DNA of 64,000 nucleotides from Candidatus Azophilus lithoversatilis (GTDB lineage Bacteria; Pseudomonadota; Gammaproteobacteria; Pseudomonadales; Azotimanducaceae): NCBI GenBank assembly GCA_028278675.1, contig JAQAJJ010000003.1, positions 125,042 to 189,041 of the forward strand, read 5' to 3'. Shown piece by piece: positions 42,432 to 54,167 of this stretch (position 1 is its first letter; each line of letters starts with the position of its first letter). The notes under the pieces were generated by a model. It saw only the letters and a program-made list of their open reading frames with translations, ran no database searches and was not told where the DNA came from. The position numbers and the translations under genes were made by a program.

Positions 42432-42722
42432 CTAGGAGGCATGTTTGCCCACTTGCCAATCGATGCCGCTGAGTGCGGCGGTGGCGAAGCTCTCCGGCAT
42501 CGCCTCAAGCTCGGTTATCCGATCCGCCAATCCGGCCAAAAGCGCTTTTAAGTCGCCGCCGAAGATCACGTTTGCCAAGCCGGCAAACGCAAACGGCAAC
42601 TGCGGCATGTGGGCCATGGTCCGCATGCTGTTGGGCACGAAGCCCATCGCGGCTTCGGCGGCTTGGAAGACCGGCTGCAGACCGGGCACTTCGCCGGGTG
42701 GCCGTGGGGTGACGTGACTCAT
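42432..42722 (-). CDS. Carboxymuconolactone decarboxylase/AhpD-like, truncated
   Basis: 96 residues. The N-terminal part FQAAEAAMGFVPNSMRTMAH and LPFAFAGLANVIFGGDLKAL match the start of AhpD-like proteins of ~180-190 residues, and the last ~20 residues (MPESFATAALSGIDWQVGKH) resemble the family's C-terminal tail. The central part with the CxxC redox pair is missing, as if removed by an in-frame internal deletion. GGAGAG precedes the ATG. Probably inactive as a peroxidase. Confidence 0.6.
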   Translation of the reverse strand: MSHVTPRPPGEVPGLQPVFQAAEAAMGFVPNSMRTMAHMPQLPFAFAGLANVIFGGDLKALLAGLADRITELEAMPESFATAALSGIDWQVGKHAS

Positions 42723-42802
42723 GGGGTCTCTCCGAATGGGGCGGTTTCAAACTGCACACTGTTTCCCAATGCACCGGACTTTGCAACCGCAGCGCCGATC
42801 GT

Positions 42803-42970
42803 TCAGCGCCGATCGGGTGCTTGCTCAGTTCGATTTCCATGCGTTGGGGGTAGTGCCTGGCCGGAGCGGGGCATCCTGTCCTCGTGCCGCACGAAGCGTG
42901 GCTCACGGCAAGACTCGCTGTCCGGTGCGGCATCGATCCGGTCGAAGAAACTGGAGGGGAAATCGGTCAT
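42803..42970 (-). pseudogene. Methyltransferase-like N-terminal remnant
   Basis: A minus-strand frame starts MTDFPSSFFDRIDAAPDSES and CREPRFVRHEDR, close to the N-terminus of a class I methyltransferase group that reads FFxRxDxxPDxxFYxxPRFVTHID. Similarity then stops and no SAM-binding motif follows. The rest of the 296-base space (42723-43018) shows no gene. Confidence 0.4.
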
Positions 42971-43018
42971 GGTCGCTGGCTTGGGTGCCGTATGTGAAAG
43001 CAAGTGGCCCGCCTCCCT

Positions 43019-44233
43019 TTAAATCGAGGATGCCGCCAGCCGCAGCTCGTCCCGAAATGGCGGGGCGGCAATGGCGGTGAGCGCTTCGGCGCGCGCGGCG
43101 AGCGGCAGTTCCTTGAGCGGCGCTGCGCCGAATTCGGTCACCACGATGTCCACATCCGTGCGCAGCGCAGTCACCACTTCCACGCGGGGCACGATACGTG
43201 AGGCCGTGCCCCGGCGGGCGGTGGCCGTCATGGCGATGATGGACCTGCCGCCCGGGCTGATTTTGGCGGCGCGCATGAAATCGACGGAGCCGCCGGTGCC
43301 GGAAATTTGCCGCCCGCCCACCACCTCAGCATTGACTTGACCCATCAGGTCCACCTCCACGGCGGAGTTAATGGAGACGAAGCCCGGCAATTGGCGGATC
43401 ACGCTCGCCTCGTGGGTGTGGTCGGCGCCCTTGAAGACCACTTCCGGCGCGTCGGCCAGCCAGTCGATGAGCGCCGACGAACCCAGGGCCATGCCAGTGA
43501 CGTGGCGGCCGCGGTCGATGGGCTTGTTGGCGCCGGTGACGATGCCTTGACGGATGAGAGCCATGCCGCCGTCGTCGATCAGCCCGCCATGCAGGCCGAG
43601 ATCGTTCTTGTCCTGAAGGCTTTCGAGTATCGCCGCCGGAATCGCGCCGATGCCGGTCTGGATGCAGTCGCCGTCCTCGATCAGCGCCGCCACCAGCTGG
43701 CCGATGGCGGTGGCCGTCTGGTCGATGCGCGGGGCGGGCATTTCGAAGAGCGGACGGTGGGTGTCGAGGACGGCGTCGAGGCGCGTCTCGTCGACCGGCG
43801 GACAGCCTGCCGGAGCGGCAAATGCGGCGTTGCACTCCGCGAGAACGAATTGGGCGCTGGCCAGCGCCGCGGCGGCGAAATCGGCATTGGGCCCCAGGCG
43901 CAGCCGCCCCTGCCGGTCTCGAGCCACTTGGATGAGCGCCACGTCGATGCCCTGCTTGAGGTAGTTGTGCAGCGCGCGCATGCCCATAGGCAGGAAGTGC
44001 AGGCGCTCGGGGTCCGCGTTGCGCAGATGAGGTGCCATGAAAGGCGTGGTCATCTGGTGGCTGGGGTGCCAGGCCGTGAAGTCCGTTTGGTTGAATCCCG
44101 CCAATGGAAACTGAATGAAGTGCAGGCCCTCGGGCAGCGCCGCTGCGCGCAAGGCCTGGAGCAATCCAGTGGGTTCATTGCTCGCGCCGGCCACGAAGAC
44201 GCGCTGGCCGGAAGCTAGGCAGGAGATGTCCAT
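43019..44233 (-). CDS. Acetyl-CoA hydrolase/transferase-family CoA-transferase
   Basis: A 404-residue family I CoA-transferase. The catalytic glutamate is in INSAVEVDLMGQVNAE, and IQTGIGAIPAAILESL, DLGLHGGLIDDGGMALI and GTGGSVDFMRAAKISPGG are characteristic of the 4-hydroxybutyrate/acetyl-CoA CoA-transferase group. It exchanges CoA between short-chain acids. ATG 44233 has AAGGA six bases upstream; a TTG two codons earlier is less likely. Located with small hypothetical genes, so its carboxylic acid is unknown. Confidence 0.9.
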   Translation of the reverse strand: MDISCLASGQRVFVAGASNEPTGLLQALRAAALPEGLHFIQFPLAGFNQTDFTAWHPSHQMTTPFMAPHLRNADPERLHFLPMGMRALHNYLKQGIDVALIQVARDRQGRLRLGPNADFAAAALASAQFVLAECNAAFAAPAGCPPVDETRLDAVLDTHRPLFEMPAPRIDQTATAIGQLVAALIEDGDCIQTGIGAIPAAILESLQDKNDLGLHGGLIDDGGMALIRQGIVTGANKPIDRGRHVTGMALGSSALIDWLADAPEVVFKGADHTHEASVIRQLPGFVSINSAVEVDLMGQVNAEVVGGRQISGTGGSVDFMRAAKISPGGRSIIAMTATARRGTASRIVPRVEVVTALRTDVDIVVTEFGAAPLKELPLAARAEALTAIAAPPFRDELRLAASSI

Positions 44234-44253
44234 GGCCAATCCTTGATCAACCG

Positions 44254-44553
44254 CTACGCCGCGCCGGTGCCGAAATTCCGTTCGGGAAGATAGCCGCGAT
44301 AGCCGTAGCCGGTGCTGATGGAATAGGCGGTGTCGGTCATCTGCGGCTCGCGCTCGCCCTCAATGGGGTCGCCAAAGGGCTGGTCGAGCACCGTCGTGTA
44401 GGCGTCGTTGCACTGCCTCGCCGCCGCCTTCATGTCACAGGAGTTTTGCCACTTGGTGCGCGAGGGCTTGAATTCGACGTCGATTGGAGAAAGCCCGCCA
44501 CTTTGGCCGGTGAGCCCGCAAAAGTACCTGAATTCACTGATGGCGATGTCCAT
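44254..44553 (-). CDS. Hypothetical protein
   Basis: A 99-residue frame (MDIAISEFRYFCGLTGQSG ...) with AGGACAGG before its ATG, ending 20 bases before the CoA-transferase start. It contains three cysteines, is rich in polar residues and ends GYGYRGYLPERNFGTGAA. No family recognised, no membrane segment. The tidy spacing and ribosome site support a real gene. Confidence 0.5.
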   Translation of the reverse strand: MDIAISEFRYFCGLTGQSGGLSPIDVEFKPSRTKWQNSCDMKAAARQCNDAYTTVLDQPFGDPIEGEREPQMTDTAYSISTGYGYRGYLPERNFGTGAA

Positions 44554-44739
44554 GTCCTGTCCTGGATAGTGGGAGAGCGGCTCCCGGAGCATCCCATCTT
44601 GCCTGCATCGAGACGTCCGATTCCATGGCAATTGTCCTACAAATCCTTGCCGGCTCGCCAACCTTGGCGATCGGTCGCAAAGCCCGCATCCAAGCCCGAA
44701 GCGTGCACCATCGGGGTCAATCTCGCCGTCATTGGGGCG

Positions 44740-45011
44740 ATGGGAGAGGCCAAGGACGTCCGCTTCGCCCAAATCGATGCCCGGTTTGCTCAGGTGGACG
44801 CCCGGTTTGAGCAGGTGGACCGCCGTTTGGAGCAGATGGACCGGCGCTTCGGGCAGGTGGACCGCCGGTTCGAGGCCATGGACCGCCGGATGGACGAGGG
44901 CTTCAAGGAATTGGCGACCGCCATTGCCCGCTTGGAGGGGTTGATTCAAGCCTTCCATGGCACCGCCCAAGCCGGCCCCGACCACTCGGCACCTGAGCCC
45001 GGCCAGTCCTC

Positions 45012-45015
<4 letters not shown>
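44740..45015 (+). CDS. Small coiled-coil protein with heptad repeats
   Basis: About 91 residues. Five to six 7-residue units of the form RFxQVDR run from ~44764 to ~44895, encoded by 21-base tandem repeats, giving an uninterrupted coiled coil. The remainder is a short helix (FKELATAIARLEGLIQAF) and a disordered tail. Proteins with RFEQVDRR repeats are widespread and mostly uncharacterised. The start is uncertain. Its stop shares CTAG with the hisD stop on the other strand. Confidence 0.55.
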
Positions 45016-47832
<2,817 letters not shown>

Positions 47833-48056
47833 GGGCGGGCTCCGGCGTTCGTTGCAGAATAGCCGCGCTTTGCCGCACCGGGCAAGGTCGCAGATGGCAA
47901 GTCGGTGTGCTTGAGCGACGTCCCGAAACGCCGGGAGGGCGCGATTGCATCTCCAAAAGGCTATGGGTACAGTCGCCAGACACCTTTTGGACGCGGTCCC
48001 AAAGGCTCCCTTTGCCCGGCGTGGACCGGGGCCGGAATCACAACCATCGGCCAATC

Positions 48057-49076
48057 ATGTACGAACTGATGCGCCCTTGGCTCTTCGCGCTGGACGCGGA
48101 GCGCTCCCACGCCCTGGGCCTGAACGCGCTGGCTGCGCTGGGCGCCCTGCCGGGGCCGCCGCAGCCAGCGCTTGGGCGCTCGCGAACGGTGATGGGCATT
48201 CAGTTTCCCAACGTGGTGGGCGTGGCGGCGGGACTCGACAAGGACGCCATCGCCGTCGAGGGGCTGGCGCGGCTTGGCTTTGGCCACATCGAAGTGGGCA
48301 CGGTGACGCCGCGGCCGCAACCGGGCAACCCCAAGCCGCGTCTGTTTCGGCTGCCGGAGGCGTCGGCACTGATCAATCGCATGGGCTTCAACAATGACGG
48401 CGCCCACACCGTCGCGGCTCGGCTCAAACGGCTTAGGGGCCGCGGCAGTCGCTTGGCTGCGCCGCTGGGCGTCAACATCGGCAAGAACCGGGACACCCCC
48501 ATCGAGCGGGCGGTGGATGACTATCTTGCCTGCATGGACGCGCTTCACGATTGCGCCGACTACTTGGCAGTGAACCTGTCCTCGCCGAATACGCCGGGGC
48601 TGCGCGACTTGCAGTATGGTGAGCCGCTCGCGGCGCTGCTGGGCGCGTTGAAGGCGCGCCAAGCGGAGCTTAACGCTCGCAACGGCCGCCACGTCCCGCT
48701 CTGCATCAAGCTGGCGCCGGACTTGGCGGATGCCGATGTCGCAGCGATTGCTGACGCGGTGCTGGACTTTGAAATCGAGGGCGTGATCGCTGGCAACACC
48801 ACCGTCACCCGTCCCCAAGTGGCGAACCTCCGTCGCGCCGACGAAGCCGGCGGCCTCAGTGGCGCGCCACTGGCACCCTTGGCCCGCCAGTTGGTCACCC
48901 GGCTGCGGGACTGCCTTGACGGGCGCGTGGCAGTCATCGGCGTCGGCGGCATTCTTGCGGCGGCTGATGCCCAGGCCATGCTCGACGCCGGCGCCGACCT
49001 TGTGCAAATCTACACGGGCCTGATCTATCGCGGTCCGTCCTTGGTGCGCGCGATCGCGCAGCTTGGGCGCGATTGA
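48057..49076 (+). CDS. pyrD: Dihydroorotate dehydrogenase (quinone), class 2
   Basis: A 339-residue membrane-associated PyrD that oxidises dihydroorotate with quinone in pyrimidine synthesis. It shows the N-terminal hydrophobic helical region (MYELMRPWLFALDAERSHAL), PNVVGVAAGLDKDAIAVEGL, the catalytic serine in NLSSPNTPGLRDLQ, and FMN-binding VIGVGGILAAADAQAML. An upstream in-frame extension to 47907 has no homology. Followed by a clear terminator. Confidence 0.95.
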   Translation: MYELMRPWLFALDAERSHALGLNALAALGALPGPPQPALGRSRTVMGIQFPNVVGVAAGLDKDAIAVEGLARLGFGHIEVGTVTPRPQPGNPKPRLFRLPEASALINRMGFNNDGAHTVAARLKRLRGRGSRLAAPLGVNIGKNRDTPIERAVDDYLACMDALHDCADYLAVNLSSPNTPGLRDLQYGEPLAALLGALKARQAELNARNGRHVPLCIKLAPDLADADVAAIADAVLDFEIEGVIAGNTTVTRPQVANLRRADEAGGLSGAPLAPLARQLVTRLRDCLDGRVAVIGVGGILAAADAQAMLDAGADLVQIYTGLIYRGPSLVRAIAQLGRD

Positions 49077-49105
49077 CCGCACTCTGATGGAGACGGCGCC
49101 GCCCG

Positions 49106-49127
49106 CGCGCCCTGACGGGCGCGTTTT
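49106..49127 (+). terminator. Rho-independent terminator of pyrD
   Basis: CGCGCCC and GGGCGCG form a perfect 7-bp stem around TGAC, followed by TTTTAGTTT. It lies 30 bases after the pyrD stop. Confidence 0.75.
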
Positions 49128-49128
49128 A

Positions 49129-49404
49129 GTTTCGCTGGCGCGAAACTACTTTGATTAGAAAGGGGGCGGTGGCTTGAGGGCGTCCGAAGTCAACGTTTCC
49201 CGTCTCCTGCGCCGAGCTGCGAAGCAACTCGAACGCTTCTTCCGCAGGACGAAGCGCTGGCGCGGTGTGGTTTCGGTAACGCGAAACTACTTTGGGATAG
49301 GGGGGTGTTGCGTCGGCTTGAGGATGTCCGAAGTCAACGTTCCCGTCTCCTGCGCCGAGTTGCGAAGCAACTCGAACGCTTCGTCCGCAGGACGAAGCGC
49401 TGGT
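49129..49404 (+). repeat. Repeat C, two tandem ~140-bp copies
   Basis: Units at 49129-49267 and 49270-49404 share most of their sequence. Each has a TTTCGC...GCGAAA hairpin, a central stretch around GTCCGAAGTCAACGTT, a GAGTTGCgaaGCAACTC hairpin and a CGCTTC...GAAGCG hairpin. They fill the pyrD-amt gap (49077-49509, no gene seen); a shorter copy is at 38900-38961. Confidence 0.8.
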
Positions 49405-49509
49405 ACAGCGCATCGCCTTCAAGTAATCTCTTTGCATCGCCGCTTCAGCGCTTCATCAGCGGCGACCCGGAGCGGGCGCGACTCAATTGTTAAGGGGGGT
49501 GGAACGAAG

Positions 49510-50796
49510 ATGATGCGTTGGACGGCGGCCTTGGCCTTGGGCCTGATGGCGATGCCCGTTTGGGCCAGTCAAGGATTGGACAAGGGCGACACGGCTTGGA
49601 TTTTGACCTCCGCAGCCTTGGTGTTGTTCATGACGATACCCGGGCTTTCGCTGTTTTATGCGGGCTTGGTGCGCACCAGGAACGTGCTCAGCGTCCTGAT
49701 GCAGTGCTTCACCATCACTTGCATGGTCTCCATTGTGTGGCTGATCGCGGCCTACAGCCTGGCGTTTGGCGACGGCAACGCCTTCATCGGCGGCTTGGGC
49801 AAGGTCCTCTTCGCCGGCGTCGGCGAGGACGCCATGAGCGGCTCCATCCCGGAATCCTCCTTTGCCCTGTTCCAGCTCACCTTCGCCATCATCACCCCCG
49901 CCCTCATTGTCGGCGGCTTTGCGGAACGCATGCGCTTCTCGTCGATGCTGCTGTTCAGCACCCTCTGGCTGCTGCTGGTGTACGCCCCCATCTGCCACTG
50001 GGTGTGGGGTGGCGGCTGGCTCGGCGACATGGGCCTGATGGATTTCGCCGGCGGCACCGTGGTTCACATCACCGCCGGCACCGCCGCCATCGTCGCGGCA
50101 ATGGTGCTGGGCAACCGGCGCGGCTTTCCCGGCCAGGCCATGCCGCCGCACAACATGACGCTCACCATGGCTGGCGCAGGCATGCTCTGGGTCGGCTGGT
50201 TCGGATTCAACGGCGGCAGTGCGTTGGCGGCCAACGGCGATGCCGCCATGGCCATGCTGGTCACCCACCTGTCAGCCTCCGCCGGGGCCTTCACCTGGAT
50301 GGTTTGCGAATGGATTCGGTACGGCAAGCCGAGTGCGCTCGGCGCCGTCACCGGCATGGTGGCGGGCCTGGGCACCATCACCCCGGCTTCCGGCTTCGTC
50401 GGCCCGGCCGGCGCGCTCATCATCGGCATTGCCGCGGGCTTCGTCTGCTTCCTCGCCACCAACTACATCAAGCGCTCGCTGAAGATCGACGACTCCCTGG
50501 ACGTCTTTCCGGTGCACGGCGTCGGCGGGGCGCTCGGCACCCTGTTGACCGCAGTGTTCGCCAGCACCTCCCTCGGCATTTTCAGCGGCCAAGGCTACGG
50601 CTCCGAGGACGCTACCATGGGCTCCCAATTGGGTGTGCAGGCCATCGGCGTGATCGCCACCTTGGGCTACACGGCGCTGGCCACCTTCGTCATTCTCAAG
50701 GTCACCGGCGCACTGCTCGGCAACCGGGTCACGGAGGAGGACGAGCAGCAGGGCCTCGACCTCGTGATGCACAACGAGCGGGGCTACGATCTGTAG
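49510..50796 (+). CDS. amt: Ammonium transporter
   Basis: A 428-residue Amt with a signal-peptide-like start (residues 1-20, ending WAS) and 11 hydrophobic helices. Typical stretches are TIPGLSLFYAGLVRTRNVLS (phenylalanine gate area), FAIITPALIVGGFAERMRFS, DFAGGTVVHITAGTAAIVAA with the first pore histidine, and DSLDVFPVHGVGGALGTLLT with the second. GGGGTGGAACG lies upstream of the start. No glnK or glnB is adjacent, unlike the common glnK-amtB pair. Confidence 0.95.
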   Translation: MMRWTAALALGLMAMPVWASQGLDKGDTAWILTSAALVLFMTIPGLSLFYAGLVRTRNVLSVLMQCFTITCMVSIVWLIAAYSLAFGDGNAFIGGLGKVLFAGVGEDAMSGSIPESSFALFQLTFAIITPALIVGGFAERMRFSSMLLFSTLWLLLVYAPICHWVWGGGWLGDMGLMDFAGGTVVHITAGTAAIVAAMVLGNRRGFPGQAMPPHNMTLTMAGAGMLWVGWFGFNGGSALAANGDAAMAMLVTHLSASAGAFTWMVCEWIRYGKPSALGAVTGMVAGLGTITPASGFVGPAGALIIGIAAGFVCFLATNYIKRSLKIDDSLDVFPVHGVGGALGTLLTAVFASTSLGIFSGQGYGSEDATMGSQLGVQAIGVIATLGYTALATFVILKVTGALLGNRVTEEDEQQGLDLVMHNERGYDL

Positions 50797-50820
50797 GGTC
50801 AAGTCTCACAATGGCGGCGG

Positions 50821-51327
50821 ATGATCGTCCGCCGCCATGAACACGACGGCTGCGTCTCGGTCGCGCGGTACTCCGATTGCGAAGGGTATCGCTACGACCT
50901 CACCCGCACTTGGGACCCATCCAGTCCCAAAGCGCTTTTCGTCATGCTCAATCCCTCAACGGCGACGGAGCTGGCGAACGATCCGACGGTCGCTCGGGTG
51001 GAGCGCCGGGCGCGGTCGATGGGCTTCGGTGCCTACCGAGTCTGCAACCTCTTCGCCTGGCGGGCCACTGAACCCAAGCAGCTGTTTGCGACAGCCGCGC
51101 CGGTGGGACCAAAAAACGATGAAGTCCTGGTTGAAGCCTGCCACTGGGCCGATCAAATCATCTGCGGTTGGGGCAACCACGGCGCCTTCGATGGCCGAGG
51201 CGCGGCGGTCGAGGCGCTTTTGCGTCGCACCGCCCGTCCGCTCTTCCACCTTGGCCTGACCAAAAAGGGCCTTCCGAGGCACCCACTGTACGTCTCGTAC
51301 TCCGTGGCGCCTGCAGAATGGCCTTAG
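50821..51327 (+). CDS. DUF1643 protein
   Basis: A 168-residue DUF1643 protein. Conserved stretches: RYDLTRTWDPSSPKALFVML, NPSTATELANDPTVARVERR, GFGAYRVCNLFAWRATEPKQ and a C-terminal KKGLPRHPLYVSY. The domain has no established function, although such proteins occur in phages and near nucleic-acid genes. It starts 25 bases after amt and may be co-transcribed; its stop faces the ddl stop 12 bases away. Confidence 0.9.
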   Translation: MIVRRHEHDGCVSVARYSDCEGYRYDLTRTWDPSSPKALFVMLNPSTATELANDPTVARVERRARSMGFGAYRVCNLFAWRATEPKQLFATAAPVGPKNDEVLVEACHWADQIICGWGNHGAFDGRGAAVEALLRRTARPLFHLGLTKKGLPRHPLYVSYSVAPAEWP

Positions 51328-51339
51328 ACCTTCTGCCGC

Positions 51340-52281
51340 CTAACCCCGCTCTAACGCACTCCCCACGAGCGCGTCAAGCAATTCCGGGAACTCCAAGCCG
51401 TCCGCCCGCGCACCATCCGGGTAGAGGCTGGTCGGCGTCATTCCCGGCAAGGAATTGACTTCCAGCAGAAATATCTCTTCTTCTTCACTGACGATGAAGT
51501 CGGCGCGGGACAGGTCCCGCAGCCCCAAGACTCGGTGCGCGGTGATGGCGATGCGCTGCAGTTCGGCATTTACGGCGGTGGGTAGGGGGGCGGGGATGAT
51601 GTGTTCACTGGCACCGGCCTGGTAGCGGTTCACGGCGTCGTACCACTCGCCCGGCGCGGTGCGGATTTCGATGACCGGGAAGGCGCTTGGCGAGCGCCCG
51701 TGGAGGTCAAGTACGCCGACGGTGATTTCACGCCCGGTGATGAAGGGTTCGACGATGACGCTGCCGAGCTTTAGGGCATTGGCCACTGAGGCGGCGATTT
51801 CGCTGGCCTCGGGCAGGCGGGCGATGCCGATGGCGCTGCCTTGGCCGGACGGCTTGATGACCACTTGATCGCCCAGGGCGTCGGTGATTTGCGCCGCCGC
51901 TTCCTTGCTGGCGCTGCCCGGCAGGATGACCACGTCGTCGGCGACCGGTAGGCCGGCGCGGCGGAACAGGGCCTTGGCGCAGGTTTTGTCCATAGCCGCC
52001 GCGCTGGCGGCGACGCCGCCGCCGACGTAGGGCAACTGCAGGATGTCAAGCAGGCCCTGCACCGTGCCATCCTCGCCGGGCGGGCCGTGCAGGGCCGGGA
52101 AGACGACGTCCGGGCGGGCCTCGGCCAGCCGCACCGGGGCGTCGCGGTCCACTTCCAAGCGGGTTACGCGATGCCCAGCCGCTTCAAGGCCAGCGGCCAC
52201 TTGGGCGGCGGACACGCGGGAAATCTCGGCTTCCAGCGAGTCGCCGCCCTGCAGCACGATCACATCGCGAGCGCCGGTCAC
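51340..52281 (-). CDS. ddl: D-alanine-D-alanine ligase
   Basis: A 313-residue ATP-grasp ligase making the D-Ala-D-Ala of peptidoglycan. VFPALHGPPGEDGTVQGLLD, LPYVGGGVAASAAAMDKTCA, VVIKPSGQGSAIGI, the metal site FLLEVNSLPGMTPTSLYP and AVNRYQAGASEHIIPA (omega loop) are complete. The tyrosine-containing region typical for D-lactate ligases is not evident. Start is GTG, overlapping the S9 peptidase stop (GTGA). Not within a mur/fts cluster as in many proteobacteria. Confidence 0.93.
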   Translation of the reverse strand: MTGARDVIVLQGGDSLEAEISRVSAAQVAAGLEAAGHRVTRLEVDRDAPVRLAEARPDVVFPALHGPPGEDGTVQGLLDILQLPYVGGGVAASAAAMDKTCAKALFRRAGLPVADDVVILPGSASKEAAAQITDALGDQVVIKPSGQGSAIGIARLPEASEIAASVANALKLGSVIVEPFITGREITVGVLDLHGRSPSAFPVIEIRTAPGEWYDAVNRYQAGASEHIIPAPLPTAVNAELQRIAITAHRVLGLRDLSRADFIVSEEEEIFLLEVNSLPGMTPTSLYPDGARADGLEFPELLDALVGSALERG

Positions 52282-54167
52282 AGGTTCTCCACCTCGATGT
52301 CCGGGAGGCCTTCGGGCACCGGCAGGCCGAAGACGCGGCAGAAGAAGGCGTACTCCGCCCCGATGCTGTGGGCGATGTTGCCGCCGTCGCGGAAGCCGTG
52401 CCCCTCGCCGGGGTATTCGATGTAGGCGACGGGCTGGCCCTTGGCGCGGAGCGCCGCGACCATGGCCTGGGCTTGGTTGGGCGGCACGATGCGGTCCTCG
52501 GCGCCTTGAAAGAAGATCACCGGGCAGTTCAGGCCGTCGAGGTGGTTGATGGGTGAGCGCTCGGTGAGCGCCTCCTCCGAACCGAGCAGCGCATCAAGGT
52601 AGCGGGACTCGAACTTGTGGGTGTCGCGGGCCAGCGCAGTGAGGTCGCCGATGCCGTAGTGGCTGGCGCCGGCCCGGAACACGTTGCCCTCGGTGAGGGC
52701 CCGCAGCACCGTGTAGCCGCCGGCGCTGCCGCCGCGTATCGCGGCGCGGGCCGGGTCCGCCTCGCCCTGGGCGGCAAGGTAGTACACCGCGTCTTCGCAA
52801 TCGCTCACGTCCAGTTCGCCCCAACGGCCGTTCAGGGCCTCCCGGTAGGCGCGCCCGTAGCCCGCGCTGCCCCGGTAGTCCACGTCCACCACCAGCCAGC
52901 CGCGGCTGGTGTAGAACTGCACCAGCAGCTTCAGCGCCGCCGAGGCGGCCCCCGTGGGCCCGCCGTGGCAGAGCGTCAGCAGCGGCGGCTTGCCATCGGT
53001 GGCCTGATGCTCGGGATGCTGGGGACGATAGAGGTAGGCGTAGGCCTGCTCACCTTCCCGCGTTGGGAAGGCGATGCGCTCCGGGAAGCTGAAATAGATC
53101 GAGTCCACGGCGGGGGGCGGCGGCTTGGCCACGGTGATGGCGTCCCGGGTTTCTGGATTCAGGCGGGCGAACTCGGTGGGCCGCTCGCCGTGGGCGGTGA
53201 GAAAGCAGATGTCGTTGCCGTGAACCGAAAGCTGTCCGCAGCCAGCCAGTTCCTCGAGCAAGGGGCTGGCGAAGCCGCTCTCGCGATCGATCAGCACCAG
53301 GTCCTGCCCGGCTTGGCCGTGCCGGCAGGCGGCGATGAAGCGTTCGTCGAGGCACGTGTAGCTGCGCTGGCCGAACTGCCAAGGCGGACCGCCGTAGTCG
53401 GCGGCGTCGGCCAGCACCGGCGCGTCCCCGGACTCATCGAGCCGATGGAGATTCCAGTAGCCGCTACGGTCGCTGATGTAGAGGATGGCGCCGTCCGGCG
53501 CCCAATTCGGCTGCATGACCGATTCCCGTGCGCCGCCGGCGATCACCGAGGCTTCGCCGATGGCGGCCCCGTCCAAGCGACAGCGCAGCAGTTGGGTGCC
53601 ATCCCACGGCATGTTCGGATGGTCCCAGGCGATGAACAGCAGTTGCTCGCCGTCCGCCGACACCTGGGGCGCGGCGTAGAAGTCGTGGCCTTGGTGCAGC
53701 AGCGCCACATGGCCATCGTCGATGTTGACGGCAGCGAGCGCATTCTCCGGCTCGCCGTCACCGTGAATCTCGGTGACCGCGATCAGTCGGCGGCGGGCGG
53801 CATCGAAGCAGAAGTCCGCGTAGCGCACGCTGGACGGGGAATCGGTGACCGGGCTGATGCCGCCGTCCGTGGCGATCCGATGGATGTTCTGGCCCCGGTC
53901 GTTAACGAAGAAAACGCCGCTGTCGGTGGGCAGGTAGGCGCCGCCGCCGTACTCATGGACGCGGCTCTTGACGCTGTAGGGGCTCGGCGTGAGCTCTGCG
54001 GCTTGGGCTCCGGCCTGTTTGAACAGGGTGACGCGGCCGCCTTCGGCGGGGCGCGATTCCAGCCAGTAGGCTACGCCGCCGCTGACTTGCGGATCGCCGA
54101 TGCCGACCGCCGCCTCGGCCACGAGGCGGGGCGTGATTGGCGAAGGCCAAGCGCCGTAGGCCGTCAC
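52278..54167 (-). CDS. S9-family prolyl oligopeptidase-like peptidase
   Basis: A 629-residue serine peptidase with an N-terminal beta-propeller of WD-like blades (residues ~20-370) and a C-terminal alpha/beta hydrolase. The triad is visible: Ser in AAIRGGSAGGYTVLRAL, Asp in FFQGAEDRIVPPNQ and His in YPGEGHGFR. LTLCHGGPTGAASAALKLLV and VDVDYRGSAGYGRAYREAL are characteristic of acylaminoacyl-peptidase-like members. No signal peptide, so probably cytoplasmic. GTG start overlaps the GNAT gene and its stop overlaps ddl, giving a tightly coupled unit. Confidence 0.92.
   Translation of the reverse strand: MTAYGAWPSPITPRLVAEAAVGIGDPQVSGGVAYWLESRPAEGGRVTLFKQAGAQAAELTPSPYSVKSRVHEYGGGAYLPTDSGVFFVNDRGQNIHRIATDGGISPVTDSPSSVRYADFCFDAARRRLIAVTEIHGDGEPENALAAVNIDDGHVALLHQGHDFYAAPQVSADGEQLLFIAWDHPNMPWDGTQLLRCRLDGAAIGEASVIAGGARESVMQPNWAPDGAILYISDRSGYWNLHRLDESGDAPVLADAADYGGPPWQFGQRSYTCLDERFIAACRHGQAGQDLVLIDRESGFASPLLEELAGCGQLSVHGNDICFLTAHGERPTEFARLNPETRDAITVAKPPPPAVDSIYFSFPERIAFPTREGEQAYAYLYRPQHPEHQATDGKPPLLTLCHGGPTGAASAALKLLVQFYTSRGWLVVDVDYRGSAGYGRAYREALNGRWGELDVSDCEDAVYYLAAQGEADPARAAIRGGSAGGYTVLRALTEGNVFRAGASHYGIGDLTALARDTHKFESRYLDALLGSEEALTERSPINHLDGLNCPVIFFQGAEDRIVPPNQAQAMVAALRAKGQPVAYIEYPGEGHGFRDGGNIAHSIGAEYAFFCRVFGLPVPEGLPDIEVENL

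Noticed and set aside
44764-44895. Possible CRISPR because of regular 21-base repeats
   Set aside because: No spacers; units are contiguous and in frame, encoding a coiled coil.
47907-48056. N-terminal extension of pyrD
   Set aside because: Family similarity begins at ATG 48057; the extra residues match nothing.
49129-49404. Possible CRISPR or attachment site
   Set aside because: Two long adjacent copies with hairpins, no spacers, no integrase or tRNA nearby.
49518-50840. 440-codon overlapping frame on the plus strand
   Set aside because: Out-of-frame shadow of amt, His/Arg-rich without family motifs.
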